From: Actinomycetota bacterium
GTDB lineage: Bacteria > Actinomycetota > Actinomycetes > S36-B12 > FW305-bin1
NCBI GenBank assembly: GCA_004297305.1
Contig: SCTR01000007.1
Coordinates: 170,871 to 234,870, forward strand
Length of the DNA stretch: 64,000 bases
Direction: 5' to 3'
The notes beneath the pieces are model-generated. The model was given only the letters and a program-made list of their open reading frames with translations. It had not been told where the DNA came from and made no database searches. The position numbers were made by a program, and so were the translations under genes. Shown piece after piece: positions 17,907-27,692 of the stretch. The first letter of the stretch is position 1. Each line of letters starts with the position of its first letter.

Positions 17907-19670
17907 GTGGCCCCTCCTCGCCGTGCTCAGCCCAGTCGCCCGCTGCTGGTGCTGGGTCTGCTGACCCTGGTCCTGACCGTCTGGGCGTTCTGGCCCGGCC
18001 TGGAGCACACGCCTCGCCTGGGGCTGGACCTGCGCGGCGGTACGCAGGTGATCCTGCAGCCTCGCCCGGTGCAGGCCGACGCCCAGATCACCGACGACCA
18101 GCTGAATCAGGCCGTCAACATCATCCGTGCCCGGGTGGACGGCCTCGGCGTGGCCGAGTCGGACGTCAGCCTGCAGGGCTCCGGCAACAACGCGGCCATC
18201 GTCGTGTCGATCCCGGGGGTCAACGAGGACCGGATCGTGGAGCTGGTCGGCCGGACGGCGCTGCTGGACTTCCGTCCAGTCGAGGACATCCTGGACCCGG
18301 CCGCGGTGTCGGCGTCGGCCTCACCCAGCGCTTCGGCGACGCCCAGTGGCTCGGCCCCAGCCGCCACGGCATCGCCGGCGCCCTCGCCGGCCGCTTCCAC
18401 GACACCGGCACCGGCCGCCTCGACCACACCGGCACCGGCCGCTTCGCCGAGTCCCTCGGCGTCGGCCGGCTCCGACGCTCCGACCATCGTGCAGTCGGCG
18501 AGCAACGACGCCGCGTTCCAGCAACGACTGGGCGAGTTGAACTGCACCGACCCGCGGGTCTACGCCGGGGGGTCGCCCGACGATCCCGCGTTGTGGCTGG
18601 GCACCTGCATGAAGGACGGCTCGGCGAAGTTCAACCTGCAGCCGGCGTTCATCCGCGGCACCAACGTCACTGACGCCTCCGCGGGGATCGCGCAAGGCGG
18701 CGCCGGCTGGCAGGTGAACCTGTCGTTCGACTCCGAGGGTGCGGCGAAACTCGCCGAGGTGTCCGGCAAGCTCGTCGGGTTGCCGTCGCCGCAGAACCAG
18801 TTCGCGATCGTGCTGGACGGGGTGGTGCAGTCCGCGCCGTACTTCAGTTCGCAGATCATCGGCGGACAGGCGCAGATCACGGGGAGTTTCACCGCCCAGG
18901 AGGCCCAGGACCTCGCCCAGATCCTGAAGTACGGCGCCCTGCCGGTCACCCTCGACGTCGCCTCGGTCGAGAACGTGACGCCGACGATCGGCGACGACCA
19001 GCTCAAGGGCGGGATCATCGCCGGGATCCTCGGCCTGATCCTGGTCGCGGCGTACCTGCTGCTGTACTACCGGGCGCTCGGCACAGTGGCGGTGCTCAGC
19101 CTCGTCGTCGCTGCCTGGCTGACCTACGTGTTGTTCGTCATCCTCGGCCGGACAGTCGGTTTCACCCTCACGCTGGCGGGCGTCGCCGGTGCCATCGTCG
19201 CGATCGGTATCACGGCGGACTCGTTCGTCGTCTATTTCGAACGCATCCGGGACGAGATCCGCGACGGCCGGACCCTGCGACAGGCAGTCGATACCGGTTG
19301 GGAACGGGCGAAGCGGACGATCCTGGCGGCGGACTTCGTGTCGCTGCTCGCGGCTGTCGTGCTGTACGTCGTCTCCGTCGGCAGCGTGCGCGGCTTCGCC
19401 TTCACCCTCGGACTCACCACCCTCATCGATATCGCCGTGGCCTTCCTGTTCAGCCGGCCGTTGGTGGTGGTGTTCTCCCGGTCCCGCTGGATGCAGCGCG
19501 GCGGCCCGTGGACCGGACTGTCCCCGCAGCGACTCGGCGTTGCCGCCAAGTCGCCGCCCGGGAGCCGTCGTAGTCCGGCGGCACAGGTCGTCGACGCCCA
19601 GCAGCACGAGGCCACGGCTGCCGCGGCTGTCGCCGCCGGAGCGACCGACGAAGGGGACGAGAACCGGTGA
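17907..19670 (+). CDS. secD: Protein translocase subunit SecD
   Basis: Uses proton motive force with SecF to pull proteins through SecYEG. About 587 residues with six membrane helices: one at the N-terminus (LLVLGLLTLVLTVWAFWP) and five in the C-terminal third. GLDLRGGTQVILQ and the TM4-like LAGVAGAIVAIGITADSFVVYFERIRDE are signatures. The large extracytoplasmic domain is interrupted at residues 135-195 by a low-complexity Ala/Ser/Pro/Thr linker containing a tandem octapeptide repeat. secF overlaps the stop (GTGA). Confidence 0.95.
   Translation: MAPPRRAQPSRPLLVLGLLTLVLTVWAFWPGLEHTPRLGLDLRGGTQVILQPRPVQADAQITDDQLNQAVNIIRARVDGLGVAESDVSLQGSGNNAAIVVSIPGVNEDRIVELVGRTALLDFRPVEDILDPAAVSASASPSASATPSGSAPAATASPAPSPAASTTPAPAASTTPAPAASPSPSASAGSDAPTIVQSASNDAAFQQRLGELNCTDPRVYAGGSPDDPALWLGTCMKDGSAKFNLQPAFIRGTNVTDASAGIAQGGAGWQVNLSFDSEGAAKLAEVSGKLVGLPSPQNQFAIVLDGVVQSAPYFSSQIIGGQAQITGSFTAQEAQDLAQILKYGALPVTLDVASVENVTPTIGDDQLKGGIIAGILGLILVAAYLLLYYRALGTVAVLSLVVAAWLTYVLFVILGRTVGFTLTLAGVAGAIVAIGITADSFVVYFERIRDEIRDGRTLRQAVDTGWERAKRTILAADFVSLLAAVVLYVVSVGSVRGFAFTLGLTTLIDIAVAFLFSRPLVVVFSRSRWMQRGGPWTGLSPQRLGVAAKSPPGSRRSPAAQVVDAQQHEATAAAAVAAGATDEGDENR
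18396..18443 (+). repeat. 24-bp tandem repeat inside secD
   Basis: Two adjacent 24-bp units with few differences encode Ser-Thr-Thr-Pro-Ala-Pro-Ala-Ala twice (residues 164-179). It lies in the flexible linker and is a likely site of slippage length variation. Confidence 0.75.
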
Positions 19671-20797
19671 GTCGGCTGCGTGAGCTCGGTCATCGTTTGT
19701 ACGCCGGACAAATCGAGTACGACTTCGTCGGCCGGCGGCGGACCTGGTACGTCGTGTCCAGCGTCATCCTGGTGATCGCGATCCTGGGACTGGTCGTGCG
19801 GGGCGGTCTGAACCTGGGAATCGAGTTCCGTGGTGGCGCGCAGTTCCAGCTGCCGCCGGCGGCGACCTGTTCCATCGAACAGGCGCGCGACACCGCCGAA
19901 GGCGCCGGCGCCAGCCAGGCGATCGTCACCGAGGTCGGCAGCGGCGGGCTTCGGGTGCAGACCCAACCGTTGACGCCGGAGCAGTCCAACGCCACCCGCG
20001 ACGCGCTGGCTGCCGCGTGCGGGCTACAACCGTCCGACATCGCCGTCCAGCTGATCGGTCCGACCTGGGGGAGTCAGATCACCGCCAAGGCCCTGCAGGG
20101 GCTGGTGATCTTCCTGATCCTGGTCGCGATCTTTATGACGATCTATTTCGAGCTCCGTATGGCGATCGCGGGGTTGGTGGCCTTGGCGCACGACCTCGTG
20201 ATCACGATCGGCATCTACGCCCTCGTCGGGTTCGAGGTGACGCCCGCGACGGTGATCGGTGTCCTGACCATCCTCGGGTTCTCGCTGTACGACACCGTGG
20301 TCGTGTTCGACAAGGTGAAGGAGAACACGAAGGGCTTTGCCGGGCAGAGCCGGGCGACGTACGGACAGCTGGCCAATCTCGCCGTCAACCAGACGCTGGT
20401 CAGGTCGATCAACACCTCGGTGATCGCCCTGCTGCCGGTCGCGGCGATCCTGTTCGTGGGCGCCGGTCTGTTAGGTGCCGGCACCCTGAAGGACCTGTCG
20501 CTCGCGCTGTTCGTCGGCATGGCCGCCGGTACGTACTCCTCGTTGTTTGTGGCTACGCCGTTGCTCGTGCAGCTCAAGGAGCGTCAGCCGGAAGTGAAGG
20601 CGCAGGCCCGCCGAGTCGCCGCACGGGGGGCGAGCCGCCCCGATCGACCCGCCTCGGCCGTCGCGGTCGGCGGTGAATCGGCGCCGACCGCTGCCGCCGG
20701 GCAGCCGGCGGCGGGCAGTACGGCGCGCCCCGCCGGGCAGCGCAACCAGCCACGCAAACAGTCCCGCTCCCGCCGTGGTGGCGGAGGCCAGCGGTAA
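19667..20797 (+). CDS. secF: Protein translocase subunit SecF
   Basis: Partner of SecD. About 376 residues with six membrane helices. Signatures are GLNLGIEFRGGAQFQ in the first periplasmic-type loop and ILGFSLYDTVVVFDKVKEN in the proton-path helix region. The C-terminal 80 residues are basic and low complexity (ending PRKQSRSRRGGGGQR), probably cytoplasmic. A strong hairpin follows the stop. Confidence 0.95.
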   Translation: MSRLRELGHRLYAGQIEYDFVGRRRTWYVVSSVILVIAILGLVVRGGLNLGIEFRGGAQFQLPPAATCSIEQARDTAEGAGASQAIVTEVGSGGLRVQTQPLTPEQSNATRDALAAACGLQPSDIAVQLIGPTWGSQITAKALQGLVIFLILVAIFMTIYFELRMAIAGLVALAHDLVITIGIYALVGFEVTPATVIGVLTILGFSLYDTVVVFDKVKENTKGFAGQSRATYGQLANLAVNQTLVRSINTSVIALLPVAAILFVGAGLLGAGTLKDLSLALFVGMAAGTYSSLFVATPLLVQLKERQPEVKAQARRVAARGASRPDRPASAVAVGGESAPTAAAGQPAAGSTARPAGQRNQPRKQSRSRRGGGGQR

Positions 20798-20804
20798 CGG
20801 CGCA

Positions 20805-20830
20805 GCTGTGCGCCGGGCTCGGCGCACAGC
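20805..20830 (+). terminator. Strong hairpin after secF
   Basis: GCTGTGCGCCG and its exact complement CGGCGCACAGC flank a 4-nt loop: a perfect 11-bp GC-rich stem starting 8 nt after the secF stop. There is no T tract, as is common for terminator hairpins in high-GC actinobacteria. It separates secDF from rel. Confidence 0.65.
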
Positions 20831-20837
20831 CGGGGCC

Positions 20838-20843
20838 TAGAAT
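20838..20843 (+). promoter_or_regulatory. Putative rel -10 box
   Basis: TAGAAT lies 8 nt after the secF hairpin and 44 nt before the rel GTG. The -35 region would fall inside the hairpin. Confidence 0.45.
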
Positions 20844-20887
20844 GGCGCCAGCCGCGGGCCCATGCTGCGGCACGGTCAGGAGGCTGG

Positions 20888-23230
20888 GTGGCCCAGGAGG
20901 CGGTGACCTCGGCGGCGCGGGGCGGATCGGCGGCCCCCGCGCCCGATGTCCACGCCCCGTCCCCTGAGCTGACAGAGCCAGCAGCCCGCTCGGAGGTCGT
21001 CCACCGGGGCGAGTCGTCGGGCAGGTTGCGGGGCCGGCTGTCTCGGATCGCGGGCGGATCGCGTACGGCGTACCCCGAGCTCGAGCCGCTGTTCCGCACG
21101 ATCCGGCAGTTTCACCCCAAGAGTGACCTGAAGATCCTCGAACGGGCCTACGAGACCGCGTCGTACCTGCATCGCGACCAGCGACGGCGTTCCGGCGAGC
21201 CGTACATCACCCACCCGCTGGCCGTCGCCACCGTGCTCGCCGAACTCGGCATGACGACCCCCACGATCGCCGCGGCGCTGTTGCACGACACCGTCGAGGA
21301 CACCGCGTACTCGGTGGAGTCGCTGCGAGAGGACTTCGGCGACGAGATCGCCCGGCTCGTCGACGGCGTGACCAAGCTCGACAAGGTCAAGTACGGCGAG
21401 TCGTCAGCGGCCGAGACAGTACGGAAGATGGTCGTGGCGATGGCCCGCGACGTCCGGGTCCTCGTCATCAAACTGTGCGACCGCTTGCACAACATGCGAA
21501 CGCTGCGGTGGCTGCCGGTCGACAAGCAGGAGAAGAAGGCCCGCGAAACGCTGGAGATCTATGCGCCCCTGGCGCATCGGCTCGGGATGAACACGATCAA
21601 GTGGGAACTCGAGGATCTGTCGTTCGCCACGCTCTACCCGAAGATGTACGACGAGATCGTGCGCTTGGTGGGACAGCGGGCGCCCTCGCGCGACCTGTAT
21701 CTGCAGGGACTGATCGAGGAGATCAATTCCGACCTGCGCGAGGCGAAACTGCGCGCCGTGGTGACCGGGCGCCCCAAGCACTACTACTCGGTGTACCAGA
21801 AGATGATCGTGCGCGGCCGGGACTTCGCGGACATCTACGACCTGGTCGGCGTACGGATCCTGGTGGAGTCCGTGCGCGATTGCTATGCCGTGCTCGGCAT
21901 CCTGCACTCGCGGTGGAGCCCGGTACCGGGGCGTTTCAAGGACTACATCGCGATGCCCAAGTTCACCATGTACCAGTCGTTGCACACCACCGTCATTGGG
22001 CCGGAGGGCAAGCCGGTCGAGTTGCAGATCCGTACCCACGACATGGATCGCGCCGCGGAGTTCGGGATCGCTGCGCACTGGCGCTACAAGCAGTCCGAGG
22101 TCGGCGGAAAGGCGAGCCCGGAGGACTACGGCTGGCTGCGGCAACTGCTGGAATGGCAGCGGGAGACCGAAGATCCCGACGAGTTCCTCGACGGCCTGCG
22201 CTACGACCTGCAGTCCAGCGAGGTCTTCGTGTTCACCCCGAAGGGGGACGTCGTCGCGCTGCCGTCCGGTTCCACGCCGGTCGACTTCGCCTACGCCGTG
22301 CATACCGAGGTCGGACACCGCTGCGTCGGCGCCCGGGTCAACGGCAAACTCGTCCCGCTCGAATCCGCACTGGAGAACGGCGACACCGTCGAGGTGTTCA
22401 CGTCGAAGTCCGAAGGAGCCGGCCCGAGCCGGGACTGGCTGTCGTTCGTCCGCAGCCCCCGCGCCCGGAACAAGATCCGGGGCTGGTTTTCCAAGGAACG
22501 TCGCGAAGAGGCGATCGAGCAGGGCAAAGACGCGATCACTCGGGCGATGCGCAAGGAGGGGCTGCCGCTGCAGCGGCTGCTGAGCAACCAGAGCCTGACG
22601 CCGATCGCCGCCGAACTGCACATCGCCGACATCAGTGCGCTGTATGCCGCGGTCGGCGAGGGCCGCGTCGCGGCCTCCACCATCGTGCGCCGGCTGGTCG
22701 CCGGGATGGGCGGGGAGGAGGCCGCCGCCGATGATGCCGCCGAAGCGACCAGCCCGACCCGGATCTCGAGCCGACCGAGGCCGGTCGGCGACGCCGGGGT
22801 CGTGGTCAAGGGCGTCGACGACGTCTGGGTCAAGCTCGCCCGATGCTGTACGCCGGTGCCCGGCGACACGATCCTCGGCTTCGTCACCCGGGGTTCCGGC
22901 GTGTCGGTGCATCGCACCGACTGCGTCAATGTGCCCGGCCTGCAGGCTCAGGCGGAACGCCTCGTCGACGTGGAATGGGCCCCCACGCCCAGCAGCGTCT
23001 TCCTCGTGACCATCCAGGTCGAGGCGCTGGACCGCTCGAGATTGCTGTCGGACGTCACCCGGGCGCTGTCCGACCAGCACGTGAACATCCTCAACGCCAA
23101 CGTGACCACGTCGCGGGACCGGATTGCGATGTCCCGCTTCACCTTCGAGATGGCCGACCCGAAGCACCTGGGGTCCGTGCTCAAGGCCGTGCGGTCCATC
23201 GAGGCCGTGTACGACGTCTACCGCGTCTGA
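20888..23230 (+). CDS. relA: Bifunctional (p)ppGpp synthetase/hydrolase (Rel)
   Basis: Makes and degrades the stringent-response alarmone. About 780 residues. Order: disordered N-terminus (1-60), HD hydrolase domain with HDTVEDTAY and CDRLHNMRT, synthetase domain with [11 protein letters not shown] and [25 protein letters not shown] domain ([24 protein letters not shown]), and a C-terminal ACT domain. Both catalytic domains look intact; the RFKD (RxKD) motif is typical of bifunctional Rel proteins. Start GTG follows CAGGAGG by 4 nt. The apt gene often found before rel is absent. Confidence 0.96.
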   Translation: MAQEAVTSAARGGSAAPAPDVHAPSPELTEPAARSEVVHRGESSGRLRGRLSRIAGGSRTAYPELEPLFRTIRQFHPKSDLKILERAYETASYLHRDQRRRSGEPYITHPLAVATVLAELGMTTPTIAAALLHDTVEDTAYSVESLREDFGDEIARLVDGVTKLDKVKYGESSAAETVRKMVVAMARDVRVLVIKLCDRLHNMRTLRWLPVDKQEKKARETLEIYAPLAHRLGMNTIKWELEDLSFATLYPKMYDEIVRLVGQRAPSRDLYLQGLIEEINSDLREAKLRAVVTGRPKHYYSVYQKMIVRGRDFADIYDLVGVRILVESVRDCYAVLGILHSRWSPVPGRFKDYIAMPKFTMYQSLHTTVIGPEGKPVELQIRTHDMDRAAEFGIAAHWRYKQSEVGGKASPEDYGWLRQLLEWQRETEDPDEFLDGLRYDLQSSEVFVFTPKGDVVALPSGSTPVDFAYAVHTEVGHRCVGARVNGKLVPLESALENGDTVEVFTSKSEGAGPSRDWLSFVRSPRARNKIRGWFSKERREEAIEQGKDAITRAMRKEGLPLQRLLSNQSLTPIAAELHIADISALYAAVGEGRVAASTIVRRLVAGMGGEEAAADDAAEATSPTRISSRPRPVGDAGVVVKGVDDVWVKLARCCTPVPGDTILGFVTRGSGVSVHRTDCVNVPGLQAQAERLVDVEWAPTPSSVFLVTIQVEALDRSRLLSDVTRALSDQHVNILNANVTTSRDRIAMSRFTFEMADPKHLGSVLKAVRSIEAVYDVYRV

Positions 23231-23318
23231 GCTCCGCCGACCGCGGCGGCCGCGTGATGGCCAGGACAGCCATGGGGCGGGCAGCGTTGGCCAGGGCAGC
23301 GCCCGGGCCCTCGGGTGG

Positions 23319-24563
23319 TCAGGCGCTGAACTCGTCGAGCGCTCGTTGCGCGGCGGCCAGCAGCGCCTGGGTCGAGGTCAATGATCGAGCGGCGTCGGCG
23401 GCCCCGCCGGTGTCTCCTGCCGCCTGCGCGGCCTCGAGCGCCCGTTCGAGCTTGGCTACTGACCCGCGGAACATCTCGACGGTGTCCTCGGCGCGGGCCC
23501 GGGCTGCGGGGTCGGTACGGCGCCATTCGTGCGCTTCGGACCGCCGGACGGCCTGCTCGACCGTCCGCAGTCGGGCCTCCACCCGATCACGGTCGGCACG
23601 GGGCACCGGCCCCGCGGCCTCCCACTGCTCCTGGATGCGCCGTAGGGCTGCCTTCGCGCCCCGGATGTCGGTGACCGGCAGCAGTGCCTCGGCCTCGGTG
23701 AGCAGCTCCTCACGGCGCTGCAGGTTGTCCCGCAGACCGCTGTCCCGTTCGTCCAGCTTGGCCGATCGGGCCGCGAAGAACGTGTCCTGCGCCGCCCGGA
23801 ACCTCGTCCATAGCTGGTCCTCGTCGGCTCGGCTGCCGCGCGGCGCCGCCTTCCACTGCGCCATGAGGTCCCGATAGGCCTGCGACGTCGCGCTCCAGTC
23901 CGTCGACTCCGCCAGGGACTCGGCGGTCGCCACGAGCTTCTCCTTGGCGCCCAACGCTTCTTTCCGTGAGGCATCGAGCGCGGCGAAGTGCTGGCGGCGG
24001 CGCTTGTCGAAGCCGGAGCGCGCGTGACTGAAGCGCTTCCACAGTTCCTGTTCCTTGGCACGGTCCGCGCGCGGCGCAGCGCGCCACTGGTCGAGCATCT
24101 CCCGGAAGCGCTCGCCGGTGGCCTTCCACGAGGTCGACTCCGCCAACTGCTCGGCCTCGGCGACGAGGCCCTCCCGTACCGCGACCGCCTCGTTGCGTGC
24201 TCGCGTCCGCTCCGCCCGTACCGTCAGCCGGCGTTCGGCCACCGCCGCGTCGAGTTCCCCGATCCGGGCGAGCAGCCCGGCGAGGTCGCCGACCACGGCC
24301 GGCTCGGCCAGCGCCGCGCGGATCCGCGCGGCCACCGCTGCGGCCTGGTCCGGTGTCGCCTTGCCGTCGCGCAACCGGCGGGTCGCCAGGTCGATCTCCA
24401 CGGCGAGGTCGTCGTACTTGCGGCTGAAGAAGGCCAGGCCGGCGGCCGGGTCGCCGGCGGCCCACTGTCCGACGGCTCGCTCGCCGCCGTCGGGGAGCAC
24501 GACGTACACCGTCCCGTCCGCGTCGACGCGGCCCCACGGGCCGGTAGGCGTGGGCTGGCTCAT
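23319..24563 (-). CDS. DUF349 repeat protein
   Basis: About 414 residues, almost entirely helical. An N-terminal segment (GRVDADGTVYVVLPDGGERAVGQW) precedes at least three DUF349 units, seen as repeated WKATGERFREMLDQWRAAP, WSATSQAYRDLMAQWKAAPRGSRADEDQLWTRF and ALRRIQEQWEAAGPVPR. The role is unknown; the family is common near rel in actinobacteria. GGAAGGTGA precedes the ATG. The gene converges with rel, and the 88 bp between them hold only a weak CGCGG/CCGCG hairpin at 23242-23254. Confidence 0.88.
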   Translation of the reverse strand: MSQPTPTGPWGRVDADGTVYVVLPDGGERAVGQWAAGDPAAGLAFFSRKYDDLAVEIDLATRRLRDGKATPDQAAAVAARIRAALAEPAVVGDLAGLLARIGELDAAVAERRLTVRAERTRARNEAVAVREGLVAEAEQLAESTSWKATGERFREMLDQWRAAPRADRAKEQELWKRFSHARSGFDKRRRQHFAALDASRKEALGAKEKLVATAESLAESTDWSATSQAYRDLMAQWKAAPRGSRADEDQLWTRFRAAQDTFFAARSAKLDERDSGLRDNLQRREELLTEAEALLPVTDIRGAKAALRRIQEQWEAAGPVPRADRDRVEARLRTVEQAVRRSEAHEWRRTDPAARARAEDTVEMFRGSVAKLERALEAAQAAGDTGGAADAARSLTSTQALLAAAQRALDEFSA

Positions 24564-24629
24564 GCTCGGCGGTCACCTTCCGTGTCGTCGTCGGCCGATC
24601 CTCGCATCATCGCGGCGGTCGTGTGGTGC

Positions 24630-24745
24630 GGCGACCGCGACGTACGGCGACCGCGACGGCATGCACGACGGCGCTGGCCACCGTCGCTGCGGTGTCAAGC
24701 GACCGCGGCGTACGGCGACCGCGACGTACGGCGACTGCGGTACCC
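24630..24745. repeat. Five-copy 16-bp repeat upstream of the DUF349 gene
   Basis: The unit GGCGACCGCGACGTAC occurs at 24630-24645 and 24714-24729 without change. Diverged copies are at 24646-24661, 24698-24713 and 24730-24745. Two blocks of adjacent copies are separated by 36 bp. The array lies between the minus-strand cyclophilin and DUF349 genes. Confidence 0.8.
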
Positions 24746-24759
24746 GGCTCGGCGGGCGG

Positions 24760-25536
24760 TCAGCCCGACGGCGGCGGGGAGAAGGACGGCGCGGCCGGTG
24801 TGACGGTCACCGCGTCGATCGTGACCGGCAGCTTCGGCGGGCCGTCGGGGGAGCCGTCGGCGGTGCCGGCCGCGGCGATCTTGTCCAGGACGTCGAGGCC
24901 GGCGGTGATCTTCCCCCAGATCGTGTACGCCGGCGGGAGCGTGGCATCGCGGTAGACCAGGAAGAACTGGCTGCCGGCCGTCCCGGCGCCCCGGTTCGCC
25001 ATGGCGACGGTGCCTCTGGGGTAGTTGTTCGTGCCGGCGGCCGGCAGGTTCTCGTCCGGGACGGTGTAGCCCGGTCCGCCGCCCTTGCCGCCGGTCGGGT
25101 CGCCGCACTGCAGGACGAACGGCGACGCGGTGGCCAACCGGTGGCAACTGGTGCCGTCGAAGAAGTCCTGGCTGGCCAGGAAGATCATCGAGTTGACCGT
25201 GTGCGGCGCCTTGGCCGGGTCGGTCTGGATCGTGATCGCGCCCTGGCTGGTCTGCAGCGTCATGACGTACGGCGTCGTGGTGTCGATGGTCATCGCGGGC
25301 GGCTGCGTCCAGGACGGCGACGACGACGACGGTGACGGTGACGGGGAGGCCGTCGAGCTGTCGTTCCGAGTGGCTGCCACCGCCCAGGTACCGAGCCCGA
25401 CGATGGCGACCACGGCGACGACGACTCCGGCGATCCGGTTGCGGCGCCGCCGGGCGCGAGCGGCTGTCCGACGGCGTTCCAGCTGCCGTTGCTGCTTGGC
25501 GCGCGCGAGCTCACGTTCCCGCCGGTTGCTGGTCAC
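24760..25536 (-). CDS. Membrane-anchored cyclophilin-type peptidyl-prolyl isomerase
   Basis: About 258 residues. A very basic N-terminus (residues 4-34, mostly Arg/Lys) leads into one membrane helix (IAGVVVAVVAIVGLGTWAVA), then a Ser/Pro linker and a cyclophilin domain from about residue 88. Domain motifs include APHTVNSMIFLASQDFFDGTSCHRL, FVLQCGDPTGGKGGGPGYTVPDE, GTVAMANRGAGTAGSQFFLVY and YTIWGKI. It should catalyse proline isomerisation during folding of exported proteins. Divergent from the MBL gene, the same neighbourhood as in M. tuberculosis. Confidence 0.92.
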   Translation of the reverse strand: MTSNRRERELARAKQQRQLERRRTAARARRRRNRIAGVVVAVVAIVGLGTWAVAATRNDSSTASPSPSPSSSSPSWTQPPAMTIDTTTPYVMTLQTSQGAITIQTDPAKAPHTVNSMIFLASQDFFDGTSCHRLATASPFVLQCGDPTGGKGGGPGYTVPDENLPAAGTNNYPRGTVAMANRGAGTAGSQFFLVYRDATLPPAYTIWGKITAGLDVLDKIAAAGTADGSPDGPPKLPVTIDAVTVTPAAPSFSPPPSG

Positions 25537-25628
25537 TGGCCCTCCTCCGTCCGACCGTCACCGGTCCCACGCCGCCGTTGCGATCGTCGTCGAGACCCCG
25601 CGGGAGTCTAGGTCGACGCCGCGGCGGA

Positions 25629-25634
25629 TACCCT
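25629..25634 (+). promoter_or_regulatory. Putative MBL-hisS-aspS -10 box
   Basis: TACCCT in the 133-bp divergent gap, about 36 bp before the MBL start; GAAGGA serves as ribosome site. Confidence 0.3.
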
Positions 25635-25669
25635 CGTGCACCGTTGCTCCCCGAGGCGAAGGACGCTCT

Positions 25670-26398
25670 GTGCTGGTCGCCGGCTTCCCTGCAGGTCCGT
25701 GGGCCACGAACTGCTTCGTGGTCGCCACCGCTGCCGGGGCCGAGTGCGTCGTCATCGACCCGGGCAAGGATTCCGGGGCCCCGATCGACGACCTCGTGCG
25801 GGAGCACCGCCTGCAGCCGGTCGCGGTGATCCTCACCCACGGGCACATCGACCACATGTTCTCGGTGCAGCCGGTGTGCGCCAGCCATCGGGTGCCGGCG
25901 TACATCCACCCCGCCGACCGTTCTCGGCTGGCGGACCCCATGGGATTCGCAGGGCGGGGGGCGGCCGACCGGCGCGACGCGGCGGACGCGATGGCGGCGA
26001 TGCTCGGTGGCCATCACCAGTTCGTCGAACCCGACGAGGTTCGTGAGCTGGCCGATGGCGAGGTGCTGCAGCTGGCCGGACTGCAGCTGAAGGTCAGCCA
26101 CGCGCCCGGGCACACCGAAGGCTCGGTCGTCTACGGCACGCAGCAGGCCGGTGACGTCCCGCCGCTGCTGTTCTCCGGCGACGTTCTCTTCGAAGGCTCG
26201 ATCGGGCGTACCGACCTGCCCGGCGGTGACCACCAGGCCATGCTCGCGAGCCTCGCCCGGGTGATCCTGCCGCTGCCGGACCAGACCGTGGTGCTGCCCG
26301 GCCACGGCGCGACCACCTCGATCGGGCGGGAACGCACCGCCAACCCGTACCTGCAGCACGTGGCCGCGGATGTGCCGCCGGTCCGGCGCGGACTGTGA
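25670..26398 (+). CDS. Metallo-beta-lactamase-fold hydrolase (glyoxalase II-like)
   Basis: About 242 residues. The dinuclear zinc motif THGHIDH is at 56-62. The later ligands are in [28 protein letters not shown] and PGHG, the glyoxalase II-like pattern. Such enzymes often hydrolyse thioesters, but the substrate is unknown here. GTG 25670 gives the family start; the open frame extends to 25085 only because it opposes the cyclophilin gene. hisS begins 10 nt after the stop, so they probably share a transcript. Confidence 0.88.
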   Translation: MLVAGFPAGPWATNCFVVATAAGAECVVIDPGKDSGAPIDDLVREHRLQPVAVILTHGHIDHMFSVQPVCASHRVPAYIHPADRSRLADPMGFAGRGAADRRDAADAMAAMLGGHHQFVEPDEVRELADGEVLQLAGLQLKVSHAPGHTEGSVVYGTQQAGDVPPLLFSGDVLFEGSIGRTDLPGGDHQAMLASLARVILPLPDQTVVLPGHGATTSIGRERTANPYLQHVAADVPPVRRGL

Positions 26399-26408
26399 CG
26401 CCGTCGTC

Positions 26409-27692
26409 GTGACCAGTCAGTTCAGCGCGCCCAAGGGAGTCCCGGAGTATCTGCCGCCGGATTCCGCGGCCTTCCTGGCCGTGCGGCAGACGTTGGCGGG
26501 CCCGGCTCGGCGGGCCGGCTACGGCTACGTCGAACTGCCGGTGTTCGAAGACACCGGCCTGTTCGTCCGTGGCGTGGGCGAATCCACCGACGTGGTGAGC
26601 AAGGAGATGTACACCTTCACCGACCGCGGTGACCGGTCGCTGACGCTGCGGCCGGAGGGCACCGCCGGTGTCGTCCGGGCTGTGATCGAGCACGGCCTCG
26701 ACCGTGGGCAACTGCCGGTGAAACTCTGGTACGCCGGTGCGTTCTTCCGCGCCGAACGGCCGCAGCTGGGCCGCTACCGGCAGCTGCAGCAGGTCGGGGT
26801 CGAGGCCATCGGCAGCGACGACCCCGCGCTGGACGCCGAGGTCGTGGCGATCGCCGACGAGGGCTTCCGCGCGCTGGGCCTGCGGCGCTACCAGCTGAAC
26901 CTGACCTCGTTGGGCTGCAGCACGTGCCGGCCGCCCTATCGAGCTCTGCTGCAACAGTTTCTCCGCGGGATCGACCTGGACGACGCGACACGGGAACGTG
27001 CCGAACTGAACCCGCTGCGGGTGCTCGACGACAAGCGGGAGCAGGTCCAGTCGCAGCTGGCCGGCGCGCCGCTGATGGCCGACCACCTGTGCGCGTCGTG
27101 CCAGGAGCACTACGACACGGTCCGGATGCATCTGGCCGACCTGCAGGTGCAGTGGCAGGAGGCGCCGCGACTGGTCCGCGGCCTGGACTACTACAACCGG
27201 ACCACGTTCGAGTTCTCGCACGCCGACCTGGGTGCGCAGTCCGGCATCGGTGGTGGGGGCCGCTACGACGGCCTGATGGCCTCGTTGGGTGGCCAGCCGC
27301 TGTCAGGCATCGGGTTCGGTCTGGGGACCGACCGCACGCTGCTGGCGTGCCGGGCCGAATCGCTGCCGGTGGGCGGCGCCCGCCGATGCGACGTGTACCT
27401 GGTCCCGCTGGGTAGCGAGCCGAAGCGCCGGCTGGTGGCGCTGGCCGGCCGGTGGCGGCAGGCCGGCGTCGGGGTCGATATCGCCTACGGTGACCGGGGA
27501 ATGAAGGGCGCGCTCAAGGGTGCCGACCGCAGTGGCGCGCCGTACGCGCTGATCCTCGGGGACCGCGATCTGGCTGCCGGGACCGTGTCGCTGAAGGACC
27601 TGCGAGACGGCGCCCAGGAGACTGTCCCGCTCGACGACGTGTACGACGTCGTCCTCGCCCGCACCACGACCGCTCGGGAGTCGAACACGTGA
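26409..27692 (+). CDS. hisS: Histidine--tRNA ligase
   Basis: Charges tRNA-His. About 427 residues, class II. Visible: the N-terminal [11 protein letters not shown], motif 2 region [20 protein letters not shown], the HisRS-specific [15 protein letters not shown] and the [10 protein letters not shown] loop, motif 3 [10 protein letters not shown], and a C-terminal anticodon-binding domain. GTG 26409 gives the normal N-terminus; a frame upstream to 26370 overlaps the MBL gene. aspS overlaps the stop codon by 4 bp. Confidence 0.96.
   Translation: MTSQFSAPKGVPEYLPPDSAAFLAVRQTLAGPARRAGYGYVELPVFEDTGLFVRGVGESTDVVSKEMYTFTDRGDRSLTLRPEGTAGVVRAVIEHGLDRGQLPVKLWYAGAFFRAERPQLGRYRQLQQVGVEAIGSDDPALDAEVVAIADEGFRALGLRRYQLNLTSLGCSTCRPPYRALLQQFLRGIDLDDATRERAELNPLRVLDDKREQVQSQLAGAPLMADHLCASCQEHYDTVRMHLADLQVQWQEAPRLVRGLDYYNRTTFEFSHADLGAQSGIGGGGRYDGLMASLGGQPLSGIGFGLGTDRTLLACRAESLPVGGARRCDVYLVPLGSEPKRRLVALAGRWRQAGVGVDIAYGDRGMKGALKGADRSGAPYALILGDRDLAAGTVSLKDLRDGAQETVPLDDVYDVVLARTTTARESNT

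Noticed and set aside
23242-23254. Hairpin between rel and the DUF349 gene as a terminator
   Set aside because: The stem is only 5 bp with a 3-nt loop and no T tract; such pairs arise often at this GC content.
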